From Epilithonimonas arachidiradicis (GTDB lineage Bacteria; Bacteroidota; Bacteroidia; Flavobacteriales; Weeksellaceae): a DNA stretch of 64,000 bases. The notes beneath the pieces were generated by a model. It ran no database searches. It saw only the letters and a program-made list of their open reading frames with translations, and was not told the origin of the DNA. Shown one piece after another: positions 36,156 through 43,930 of this stretch. A program made the position numbers and the translations under genes. The DNA lies in assembly GCF_003610695.1 (NCBI RefSeq), contig NZ_RAQH01000004.1, positions 248,001-312,000 on the forward strand, read 5' to 3'. Each line of letters starts with the position of its first letter. The stretch's first letter is position 1.

Positions 36156-36582
36156 ATTGATTAATTTTCTGAACAACTTTGTCGGATAATGTTTTCAATT
36201 CCATTATTTCATCGATGCTTAGGTTCATTGCTTTTGCCAGTTCAATTGGGATGCAAGTGGCTTTTTCTTTTAGTTTTGTACCTTTTTCTGTTAAATGAAT
36301 TTTTACAACACGTTCATCTTCCTTGCTGCGTTTCCTTTCCAGATAACCCTTTGATTCCAATCTTTTTAAAAGTGGCGTCAGAGTTCCGTTATCTAATTGT
36401 AAAATTTCCCCAACTTGATTCACGGTCAAATCATCTTTTTCCCAAAGCGTCATCATCGTGATGTATTGCGGATAAGTCAACCCAAAATTTTTCAGAATCG
36501 GACGGTAACATTGCATTATTTCACGATGTAAAACATAAACGGAAAAGCAAAGTTGTTTGTCTAATTTTAATAAATCTTCCAT
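36154..36582 (-). CDS. ohrR: MarR family organic peroxide sensor (OhrR-like)
   Basis: The ATG at 36582 gives 142 residues starting MEDLLKLDKQLCFSVYVLHR; a longer frame adds a 13-residue stretch with no family match. It has a winged-helix DNA-binding domain (GEILQLDNGTLTPLLKRLES and the DERVVKIHLTEKG wing). Cys12 in QLCFSVY is at the position of the reactive Cys of OhrR. It should repress ohr until the Cys is oxidised by organic peroxide. It lies 51 bases downstream of ohr on the same strand, and an operator-like palindrome precedes ohr. Confidence 0.88.
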   Translation of the reverse strand: MEDLLKLDKQLCFSVYVLHREIMQCYRPILKNFGLTYPQYITMMTLWEKDDLTVNQVGEILQLDNGTLTPLLKRLESKGYLERKRSKEDERVVKIHLTEKGTKLKEKATCIPIELAKAMNLSIDEIMELKTLSDKVVQKINQ

Positions 36583-36633
36583 ATTGAGTTTTGATTGATT
36601 TCCACAATTCAAAGATAGCAAATTAAGCTTTTC

Positions 36634-37056
36634 CTAATCGTTGCTCACAGTCAATTTTACTTCGATGTTTCCTCTTGTAGCGTTAGAATAAGGACAGATT
36701 TGATGCGCTTTATCGATCAATCCCTGAGCTTGTTCCAAAGAAACACCTGGGATATTAGCGTGCAATTCTGCTTCTAATCCAAATCCGCCGTTCTCGATTT
36801 GACCAATTCCAACTTTAGCCGTTACAGTTGTTTCGCCAGTTTCGATTTTACTTTGTTTGATAACCAAATTCAATGCGCTGTCAAAACAAGCCGAATATCC
36901 TGCAGCAAAAAGCATTTCTGGATTCGCATAATCATCATTAGCGCCGCCAAGACCTTTTGGCATTCTCACTTCCAAATCCAAAATTCCGTTATCGCTTTTT
37001 ACGTGTCCGTTTCTTCCTCCTTTGGCTGTAGCGCCAATGCTGTACAATGTTTTCAT
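36634..37056 (-). CDS. ohr: Organic hydroperoxide resistance protein Ohr
   Basis: The ATG at 37056 gives 140 residues, the usual Ohr length, starting MKTLYSIGATAKGGRNGHV. The OsmC-fold peroxidase cysteines are C57 in AAGYSACFDSAL and C121 in HQICPYSNATRGN, and the substrate-loop Arg lies in RMPKGLGG. It reduces fatty acid and other organic hydroperoxides using lipoylated or thiol partners. Longer reading upstream would run through the promoter and operator. ohrR follows. Confidence 0.95.
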   Translation of the reverse strand: MKTLYSIGATAKGGRNGHVKSDNGILDLEVRMPKGLGGANDDYANPEMLFAAGYSACFDSALNLVIKQSKIETGETTVTAKVGIGQIENGGFGLEAELHANIPGVSLEQAQGLIDKAHQICPYSNATRGNIEVKLTVSND

Positions 37057-37088
37057 TTTTTTATGATTTAAATTATTTTTTGATGAGA

Positions 37089-37129
37089 CAAATGTATGGT
37101 GTAAAATTATATTGTACACGATATAAATT
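37089..37129 (-). promoter_or_regulatory. ohr promoter and OhrR operator candidate
   Basis: On the minus strand the -7 box is TACATTTG (37089-37096). The region expected for -33 is covered by an imperfect palindrome, AATTATATTGTACACGATAT and onwards to 37129 (37105-37129), with core TATATTGTACACGATATA. Binding there would block RNA polymerase. Confidence 0.62.
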
Positions 37130-37190
37130 GAAGTTTTCATCAAAATCGATTATTGATGTAAACTATAAATATTTTTTCTGAATTTAAATT

Positions 37191-38387
37191 TTAAATAAAA
37201 TCATAGTAACCATTATCTTTTCCGAGGATTTTTTGATCATTGGTATTCAGCCATCTTTTGAGAACTGTCGCATAAACTTTTCTGAAATCTTCCGTATAAA
37301 TCAAATCACCGTCTTTAAGATTAGTCAAATCAGGAAGCGGATTCAATAATCCTTTTTTCTTAAGCCCACCGCTGATGAAAAACATTTGATTAGCCGTTCC
37401 GTGGTCGGTTCCGTTACTGGCATTTTGTGCCACTCTTCTGCCAAATTCTGAGAAAGTCATTATCATCAAATCATTGAATTTCCCATTCTCCTTCATATCC
37501 TTTGTGAAAACTTCAACTGCATCATTAATAGCTTTAAACAGTTGTGCTTGTCTTTGATTCTGATTGGCGTGTGTGTCAAAACTTCCTACAGAAAGATAAT
37601 AAACCTGAGTGTTGATATCGGATTTGATGAGCGAAGCAATCGTTTTGAAATCTTTTCCTATTTGTGTAGCGGGGTAGATCTTGTCTGTAGGTTTGGCTTT
37701 GCTTTCAGAAAAAATATATTCGGAATTGTTGATAGCATTGCCAAGTGTGTTGTAAAGATAAGAAGCTAAATCATGCTCGTGGTCGTGATTGTCTGCATTC
37801 AGTTTTTTGTAAAGCATTTCCTGACTGATGTCGAATAATTTTTTTGGATCTTTGAAAGCGATGGCATTTTTCGTTTCGCCTTTCATTGCGAGACTTAACA
37901 AATCATCAACTTCTATCGCCTGAGTGGGATTCTGACAATCATGGCAAGCTTCATCCAAATACCGCCCGAGCCAGCCGGAATTTTTGAATTCATTACTTTC
38001 ACTCGCAGATTGCCAGATATCCATACTTCTGAAATGGGATTTGTTAGGTTCCGGATAACCAACATTATTCATCACCGCCAATTCTCCATTGTCATAAAGT
38101 TCTTTGAAGAATTTGAGATTAGGATTGATGCCTGCTTCATCTGTCAACAAAAGCGAATTTTCTTCCTTGATAGAAATCTGATTTCTGGATTGATAATAAA
38201 TATCATTTTTGACAGGAATAATCGTGTTAAGACCATCATTGCCGCCAGATAATTGCAGAATGATAAGCGTTTTTCCATTCATTGCAATCGCTTCTGGCAG
38301 CGTTAAAGCTTTTAGAAAGTTTGGAAAAAGAAAAGAAGCGGCAGCCAGACTGCTAGTTTTCAAGAATGTTTTTCTATTGATAATCAT
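37191..38387 (-). CDS. DUF1501 domain protein
   Basis: The 398-residue protein has an alkaline phosphatase/sulfatase-like fold typical of DUF1501, with LIILQLSGGNDGLNTIIPV near the start, NNVGYPEPNKSHFRSMDIWQ and later MIMTFSEFGRRVAQNASNGT with DHGTANQMFFISG. The N-terminal NRKTFLKTSSLAAASFLF looks like an export signal, but with one Arg rather than two. No enzymatic activity is established. DUF1800 lies immediately upstream on the same strand, the usual partner. Confidence 0.93.
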   Translation of the reverse strand: MIINRKTFLKTSSLAAASFLFPNFLKALTLPEAIAMNGKTLIILQLSGGNDGLNTIIPVKNDIYYQSRNQISIKEENSLLLTDEAGINPNLKFFKELYDNGELAVMNNVGYPEPNKSHFRSMDIWQSASESNEFKNSGWLGRYLDEACHDCQNPTQAIEVDDLLSLAMKGETKNAIAFKDPKKLFDISQEMLYKKLNADNHDHEHDLASYLYNTLGNAINNSEYIFSESKAKPTDKIYPATQIGKDFKTIASLIKSDINTQVYYLSVGSFDTHANQNQRQAQLFKAINDAVEVFTKDMKENGKFNDLMIMTFSEFGRRVAQNASNGTDHGTANQMFFISGGLKKKGLLNPLPDLTNLKDGDLIYTEDFRKVYATVLKRWLNTNDQKILGKDNGYYDFI

Positions 38388-38398
38388 AACTGCTTATT

Positions 38399-39766
38399 TT
38401 AACAAAGTTGATATTCAGGCGTTGACATAATACTAATCATAAGATGCTTCTTACTTTTATCAGAATTGAAATCTGTAATCAATTTTTGAAGGTTTTCGTT
38501 AGGTTTTGATAACAGAAGACTGAAAAGGTCTTCATTCAGAATATTACTAATGCCTTCCCAATGGATGGTAATCGTATTTTGTTTTTTGTTGACAACCACT
38601 TTTTTCTCATCTTTTCCCATATTGACATCATCATTAGATTTGGGTTCGATGCCCAAAGTTTTGTAACCAGCCATTACCGCAGGGATTCTCATTCTAAGTA
38701 ATAGAGTAGAGCTGTCTATCCAAAGGGTTCCGCTCGGCCAACCGGCAACATTCGGAGGTTGGAGCAATTCTTGTCCGAGAAGTTTTTCAAAGTTGTAAAT
38801 CGTATCCCGATTCTGCAAATCCATTGGCATTATTCGTCTGATACCAACAATTAATTCTACCGGTGATTTTATTTTTGCACCGATGTTTTTTTCGGAATAA
38901 AACCAATCTGACAGAAAAATTTCGTCCATCAAAGTTGTGATATCATAATTGGATTTGTAAAATTTATCGCTTAAAGATTTTATTATTTTCTCATCAGGAT
39001 TTTCATTAACCAAGAATTTGTAAATTTTTTCTGTGATGAAATGAGCACATTCTGGTTTTTCGAGAATCATATTAATGATATCAGTTCCGTCAAAGTTTCC
39101 GGTTTTTCCGAGAAACACTTTTTCTCCGGAATCATGTTGTTTTTTATTATCCGTGAATTCCCCCAAACCATTATAGCCCCACCCTGTGAAAGCTCTTGCA
39201 GATTCTTTAATATCTTTTTCGGTGTAAAGATTTCCTCTTCCAAGCGTGAAAAGTTCCATCAGTTCTCTGGCGAAGTTTTCATTCGGTTTGGCTTTTTTAT
39301 TTTGTTGATTATTCAGAAAATTAAGCATTGCCGCCGATTTTGAAACTTCAAAAACCAAATCTCGAAAGTTTCCCAATGCATTTTTTCGAAAGATTTCTAT
39401 AATCTCCTTATTAAATAATGACTGCTGAATTCTTGTTGCAAAATGTCCGTGCCAGAAAAGCGCCATTTTGTCCCGAAGCTGATAAGGCGTGTTGATCATT
39501 TGAGAATGCCAGGATTTCCGAATCGAACTGTTATAATTTTTATTGAATTGATTATAAGATTTTCTGTTGACCGCTTTCGACATTTCCTGGTATTGTTCGC
39601 GAGTGACAGGCTGCATATCTGTTGACAAAGGCTCGTAATCCGAATTGTTCTTTAGTTCATGATATAATTTCTTTGGACTGAGGTTTTTATATTTCTCAAT
39701 ATCATTATGATGAATTCCAAAACCTGCTCTGGAAACCAAATGTTTATTCTTCTGGAAATTATTCAT
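38399..39766 (-). CDS. DUF1800 domain protein
   Basis: The 455-residue protein fits DUF1800, with HLVSRAGFGI at the start, MALFWHGHFATRIQQ, NENFARELMELFTLGRGN and LLQPPNVAGWPSGTLWID. No signal peptide is seen. The family is found with DUF1501 in one operon across Bacteroidota and Planctomycetota and its function is unknown. DUF1501 starts 11 bases after its stop. Confidence 0.93.
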   Translation of the reverse strand: MNNFQKNKHLVSRAGFGIHHNDIEKYKNLSPKKLYHELKNNSDYEPLSTDMQPVTREQYQEMSKAVNRKSYNQFNKNYNSSIRKSWHSQMINTPYQLRDKMALFWHGHFATRIQQSLFNKEIIEIFRKNALGNFRDLVFEVSKSAAMLNFLNNQQNKKAKPNENFARELMELFTLGRGNLYTEKDIKESARAFTGWGYNGLGEFTDNKKQHDSGEKVFLGKTGNFDGTDIINMILEKPECAHFITEKIYKFLVNENPDEKIIKSLSDKFYKSNYDITTLMDEIFLSDWFYSEKNIGAKIKSPVELIVGIRRIMPMDLQNRDTIYNFEKLLGQELLQPPNVAGWPSGTLWIDSSTLLLRMRIPAVMAGYKTLGIEPKSNDDVNMGKDEKKVVVNKKQNTITIHWEGISNILNEDLFSLLLSKPNENLQKLITDFNSDKSKKHLMISIMSTPEYQLC

Positions 39767-39934
39767 AAGTAGAAATTATAGTTCTTTGACTAGAATACAG
39801 AGGTCAAGTTAAATCAAAAATGATGAAAATGTCAGTTTGTGAATAAATTTTAATATTTAATTATGATTTTAAAGAATTGAAAATTAGATAGTTGTTAGCT
39901 TGATTGTTAGAATTGTCAAACAAAAAAAGAGCTT

Positions 39935-39950
39935 TGGCACGGAATTTACA
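39935..39950 (+). promoter_or_regulatory. Sigma-54-like promoter for the beta-barrel gene
   Basis: TGGCACG (39935-39941), four bases, then TTACA (39946-39950) matches the TGGCACG-N4-TTGCA pattern except for G to A in the -12 element; the GG-to-(G)C spacing is exactly 10. The ATG is 34 bases further on. An inverted repeat TTTACAA/TTGTAAA also surrounds this site. Confidence 0.5.
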
Positions 39951-39984
39951 AGAATGACCTTTGTAAAATTTAAAATTTAAGAAT

Positions 39985-40557
39985 ATGAAATCTTTAAAGC
40001 AGTTAATATTAGGCGCAGGAATTTTGGCAGGAGGGTTAATGTCTGCACAGAGTTCTGATATGACCAATATGTTAAAGGTCGGTCTTAACACGGGTATATC
40101 AACCGGTGGTAATACAGCTGCAAATCTAGGAGTGGATTTATCTTACCAGAATTTAATTACTCCAGGTTTTGGTTTAGGTGTTGCAACAGGTTATAACCAT
40201 TATTTCGGAAAAAATAAAACAATAAATGGTGTCAATGTCGAAAACAACGACTTTGGAGTGATTCCGGTTGCTGCATTGTTTAGATTCTACCCACAACAGA
40301 CTGGATTCTATTTTGGAACCGACTTAGGTTATGGCTTCATCGTTGGAGATGATAAAGTAGCAAGTAATGTTGATGTTAACAGACCAGACGGTGGTTTTTA
40401 TATCAGACCGGAGATTGGCTATCACAATCGTGACTGGAACTTCTTTGTACAGTACAACAAAACATTTACTGGAGACAAAGGACAGATTGCGGACCAAAAA
40501 TACAATGCCGGTGCAATCGGTGTAGGTTTCGCTTACAACATTCCGTTAGGTAAATAA
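39985..40557 (+). CDS. Outer membrane beta-barrel protein
   Basis: The 190-residue protein has a signal peptide (ending LMSAQ, about residue 22) and then alternating beta-strands with many Gly and aromatic residues, such as FGLGVATGYNHYFGK, GFYFGTDLGYGFIVG and GGFYIRPEIGYHNRDWNFFV. The end, GAIGVGFAYNIPLGK, is a typical terminal barrel strand. It is likely an eight-stranded outer membrane barrel of unknown function. A possible sigma-54 promoter lies upstream, and a terminator follows. Confidence 0.85.
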   Translation: MKSLKQLILGAGILAGGLMSAQSSDMTNMLKVGLNTGISTGGNTAANLGVDLSYQNLITPGFGLGVATGYNHYFGKNKTINGVNVENNDFGVIPVAALFRFYPQQTGFYFGTDLGYGFIVGDDKVASNVDVNRPDGGFYIRPEIGYHNRDWNFFVQYNKTFTGDKGQIADQKYNAGAIGVGFAYNIPLGK

Positions 40558-40613
40558 TCAGAATTTTTGGTTTTCTAAGAAAATCTAAAAATATTAATCA
40601 AACTATGACACAT

Positions 40614-40653
40614 AATTAACGTCTCCATTAATTTGGAGGCGTTAATTTTTTTT
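40614..40653 (+). terminator. Intrinsic terminator of the beta-barrel gene
   Basis: AATTAACGTCTCC (40614-40626) pairs with GGAGGCGTTAATT (40635-40647), with one wobble, and is followed by T8. Confidence 0.9.
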
Positions 40654-40726
40654 AAAACTTATCATACATCAATTTTTATTTTGAACGATTCTAAGTAGAT
40701 TTGCATCATTAAAATTATTTAAAACA

Positions 40727-41293
40727 ATGAAAAAGGTATTATTACTAGCTGTATTGGTAAGCGGATTAGCTTTCGGACAAACTAAAAAATTAACAAGCTC
40801 AGACGTACACTGGTGGGGTTATAAAATCGCAAAAACGGAAGCATCTTCTCACGATGGGACTGTGAATGTAAAATCTGGAAACCTGGTTCTTAAAAACGGA
40901 GCAGTTGTAGGTGGAGATTTCGTATTGGATATGACGTCTATCAACGCAACAGACCTTTCCGGAGAATACCAAGGTAAATTGAACGGTCACTTAAAAAACG
41001 GAGATTTCTTCGAGGTTGAAAAATATCCGACTGCCACTTACGTAATCACGTCTGTTAAGAAAAACTCTAATAAAGATTACAATTTTGTAGTAAACGGAAA
41101 GTTGACTGTAAAAGGAAAAACAAATCCAGTTTCTTTCCCTGCAAAAATCACTGCTGCAAACGGCGTTGTGACTTTGGAATCTGATAAATTCTCTTTCGAC
41201 AGACAAAAATTTGACGTAGCTTACAAATCTACAATGCAAGACGTTTTGGTAAAAGACGATGTTGATTTGAAGGTTAAAATCAGCGTAAAATAA
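40727..41293 (+). CDS. YceI family periplasmic lipid-binding protein
   Basis: The 188-residue protein has a signal peptide ending LAFGQ and then a YceI lipocalin-like barrel: VHWWGYKIAKTEASSHDGTV, GGDFVLDMTSINATDLSG, LNGHLKNGDFFEVEKYPTATY and KFSFDRQKFDVAYKST. YceI proteins bind isoprenoid or fatty-acyl ligands in the periplasm, and expression often responds to stress or pH. It has its own TAGATTTG -7 box (40696-40703) and a terminator after it, so it is a single-gene unit. Confidence 0.93.
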   Translation: MKKVLLLAVLVSGLAFGQTKKLTSSDVHWWGYKIAKTEASSHDGTVNVKSGNLVLKNGAVVGGDFVLDMTSINATDLSGEYQGKLNGHLKNGDFFEVEKYPTATYVITSVKKNSNKDYNFVVNGKLTVKGKTNPVSFPAKITAANGVVTLESDKFSFDRQKFDVAYKSTMQDVLVKDDVDLKVKISVK

Positions 41294-41317
41294 TTACCAC
41301 AGTAATACATAAATATC

Positions 41318-41345
41318 AAGAGCAGAATTTTTTCTGCTCTTTTTG
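41318..41345 (+). terminator. Intrinsic terminator of the YceI gene
   Basis: AAGAGCAGAA (41318-41327) and TTCTGCTCTT (41332-41341) form a perfect 10-bp stem with a TTTT loop and trailing T. Confidence 0.9.
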
Positions 41346-41381
41346 TTTTAAATTTGAATCTCAAAATCCAAACCTCAAATT

Positions 41382-42023
41382 TTGAAATTATACACCATAA
41401 GCGGTCTCGGAGCAGATGAAAAAGTTCTGGAAAAACTGACTTTCAATCCAAATATAGAAGTCGTTCACATTCCTTGGCTCATTCCGGATTTGAATGAGGA
41501 TTTCCATCATTATGTTGCAAGAATGTCAGAAACCATATATGATTCCGAAGATTTTTATTTGTTGGGATATTCCTTTGGTGGTATTATAGTTCAGGAGATT
41601 CATAAATTGAAGCCAGCAAAAAAAGTTGTCATCTTAGGAAGTATCAAATGTGACAAGGAAAAGTCCAAACTCATAAAAGCCGGCGAAAAAATGAATGCTG
41701 TAAAATATATCCCGAGACAATTTTTTGGAAGTAGCGGTTCGGTTTTATATATGTTTCTGAAAAAAATATTTGATTCCAAAAACGCCAATCTTTTACAGTA
41801 CTTCCGTTTCAAAGATCCATATTATCTCAAGTGGTCTATGGACAAAGTGGCGCATTGGAAATTCGATAAAATGCCGGATGTTATTCAGATTCTGGCAGAT
41901 AAAGACATTGTTTTTCCAGTTAAAAATTCGCAACCTGATTTCGTGATTAAGAATGCCACCCATCTTTTCCCATTAACCAAAGCAAGACAAGTTTCCGAGA
42001 TTCTAAAGAATATTTTTGTTTAA
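41382..42023 (+). CDS. Alpha/beta hydrolase
   Basis: The 213-residue protein begins at a TTG codon (residues MKLYTISGLGADEKV); no ATG lies upstream in frame close by. It has the YSFGG nucleophile elbow in FYLLGYSFGGIIVQEI and ends with the acid and His regions ILADKDIVFPV and NATHLFPL. There is no signal peptide, so it is cytoplasmic. It resembles small esterase-like hydrolases with unknown substrate. A dispersed repeat follows. Confidence 0.82.
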   Translation: MKLYTISGLGADEKVLEKLTFNPNIEVVHIPWLIPDLNEDFHHYVARMSETIYDSEDFYLLGYSFGGIIVQEIHKLKPAKKVVILGSIKCDKEKSKLIKAGEKMNAVKYIPRQFFGSSGSVLYMFLKKIFDSKNANLLQYFRFKDPYYLKWSMDKVAHWKFDKMPDVIQILADKDIVFPVKNSQPDFVIKNATHLFPLTKARQVSEILKNIFV

Positions 42024-42030
42024 ATTATTT

Positions 42031-42112
42031 GGGCAGCTTAATCCGTCTTCCGCTCCCAATTTTCACTCCACTTCGTTGCGTAAAAAGGATTTCCGCTCAA
42101 GCCGGGCTGCAG
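42031..42112. repeat. Dispersed repeat, GGGCAGC...CCGCTC family, copy 3
   Basis: It starts GGGCAGCTTAATCCGTCTTC and ends TCCGCTCAAGCCGGGCTGC. The outer parts match the copy at 34729-34817; the middle is replaced by TTTTCACTCCACTTCGTTGC and onwards, so it is not a simple hairpin there. Confidence 0.75.
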
Positions 42113-42374
42113 ACTCAATAAACAATTAAAATTTCTATAAACTTCACGATTTGTCATTCCGTTGGAAATTAATCTGCAAAATTTGCCTAATCTGCGAGAA
42201 CCTCAAAACCTTATTTGAGTGAAGCGCTTTTGTGAACCCTAAAAATATCTTCAATAATTTCAAAAAACTTTGCACTCTTTGCGTTCAAAAATATCATAAA
42301 CTAATGCTAACAATATAAAGTTGCGCCGATTTCAAAAATCAATTACATTTACAAACGATAATTTTTTACAATTA
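42113..42374. other. Non-coding gap with fragments of two further repeat families
   Basis: With the element before it, this makes a gap of about 350 bases before sdaA. It contains TTAATCTGCAAAATTTGCC and TAATCTGCGAGAA (about 42170-42200) and an AACTTTGCACTCTTTGCGTT block (about 42266-42288), each similar to sequences elsewhere in the window. A TTG at 42321 reads into sdaA, but the ATG at 42375 fits the family start. Confidence 0.55.
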
Positions 42375-43793
42375 ATGGAATCTATCAGTGTTTTTGATAT
42401 TATAAAAATAGGAATCGGACCATCTTCTTCCCACACAATGGGACCGTGGAATGCAGCAAAGATGTTTCTGGATTTGGTCAAACGAAATCATTCTTTACAA
42501 GATGTAAAAGAAGTTTTTGTAGAATTCTTTGGCTCGCTGGCAAAAACGGGTGTTGGTCACGGAACTGATATTGCAGGAATGCTTGGCTTAAGCGGAGAAA
42601 ATTTCCGAACAATCGATACCAATAAGATTGATGAGAAAATTGAAAAAATAAAATCAGAACAAAAAATCCATCTTGGTGGAGAAGTTTGGCTGCCATTTAT
42701 CTATGGACATCATTTGATTCTTAACAAAGAAAAATCCCTCGATTTCCACCCCAATGGAATGATTTTTAAAATTGTTTTTGAGAACGGTGAAGAGTTTAGT
42801 CAGGATTATTATTCAGTTGGAGGTGGATTTGTCGCAACCAAGGAAGATAATTCTATGGAAGACAGATGTGTAAGAACTTTATATCCTTGTCATCACGGTA
42901 GTGATATTCTAAAATATTGTGAAAAACTGAATATTGATAAGATCTCCGATTTAGTTTTCCTAAACGAAGAATCTTGGAGAACGCATGAAGAAACGCGTGA
43001 AAAAGCCTTAGAAATTTGGGATAATATCAAGGATTGCGTTTATAAAAGCATCAACAAAAAAGGAATTCTTCCAGGCGGTTTGAACGTTACAAGACGTGCT
43101 TCCGAAATGAATGAAAAACTACTCGGAACTCAGATTTACAAAAATAAAAATGAGTGGTTCGAAATGGTAAAGAACGAGCAAAAAACGTTCAGTTCGGTTA
43201 CCAAATGGGTTTCTTGTTTCGCTCTTGCTGTAAACGAGGAAAATGCATCTTTCGGAAGAATTATTACAGCGCCAACCAACGGTGCCAGTGGAGTAATTCC
43301 TGCCGTTTTGATGTACGCTCAAACTTTTACAGAGTTCAATTCTGAAGAAGATATTATTAGATTTCTTTTGGTTGCAGGAGAAATTGGAACTTTATTCAAA
43401 AAGAATGCAACGATTTCCGCGGCTATGGGCGGTTGTCAGGCAGAAGTTGGTGTTTCGTCAGCAATGGCCGCGGCTGGATTGACCGAGATTTCTGGTGGAA
43501 CTCCTGGACAGGTTCTGATGGCAGCAGAAATAGCAATGGAACATCATCTTGGACTGACTTGTGATCCGATTGGCGGTTTGGTTCAGATTCCTTGTATTGA
43601 ACGAAATTCTATGGGCGCAATGAAAGCGATTACTGCAGCATCATTAGCTCTGGACGGTGATCCAACAAAAGCAAAAGTGTCTTTGGATAGTGTCATCAAA
43701 TCGATGTGGGAAACCGCTTTGGATATGAATTCTAAGTATAAAGAAACTTCCGAAGGTGGCTTAGCCGTAGCCGTGAATGTGGCAGAATGTTAG
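42375..43793 (+). CDS. sdaA: L-serine ammonia-lyase (iron-sulfur type, one chain)
   Basis: The ATG at 42375 gives 472 residues starting MESISVFDIIKIGIGPSSSH, the typical start of this enzyme. Beta and alpha domains are fused in one chain. The N-terminal part holds IGPSSSHTMGP, and the C-terminal part holds the [4Fe-4S] cysteines in AMGGCQAEVGVSS and TCDPIGGLVQIPCIERN. It deaminates serine to pyruvate and ammonia in the cytoplasm. It appears to be transcribed alone. Confidence 0.95.
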   Translation: MESISVFDIIKIGIGPSSSHTMGPWNAAKMFLDLVKRNHSLQDVKEVFVEFFGSLAKTGVGHGTDIAGMLGLSGENFRTIDTNKIDEKIEKIKSEQKIHLGGEVWLPFIYGHHLILNKEKSLDFHPNGMIFKIVFENGEEFSQDYYSVGGGFVATKEDNSMEDRCVRTLYPCHHGSDILKYCEKLNIDKISDLVFLNEESWRTHEETREKALEIWDNIKDCVYKSINKKGILPGGLNVTRRASEMNEKLLGTQIYKNKNEWFEMVKNEQKTFSSVTKWVSCFALAVNEENASFGRIITAPTNGASGVIPAVLMYAQTFTEFNSEEDIIRFLLVAGEIGTLFKKNATISAAMGGCQAEVGVSSAMAAAGLTEISGGTPGQVLMAAEIAMEHHLGLTCDPIGGLVQIPCIERNSMGAMKAITAASLALDGDPTKAKVSLDSVIKSMWETALDMNSKYKETSEGGLAVAVNVAEC

Positions 43794-43877
43794 ACAATTT
43801 ATAGTTTTAAATCTTAAAATTATTTAACTTTCCAATATTAATTTTCCGTAATAAAGAATCGTTAAAAAAGAAGCCTG

Positions 43878-43908
43878 ATTGTTATCAAAAATAAAAATTG
43901 TATCTTTG
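43878..43908 (+). promoter_or_regulatory. Consensus promoter of the DEAD-box helicase
   Basis: ATTG (43878-43881), a 19-base spacer and TATCTTTG (43901-43908) fit the Bacteroidota promoter at both boxes; the ATG is 22 bases further on. Confidence 0.75.
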
Positions 43909-43930
43909 CAGCAAATTAGACGATCTTTAA

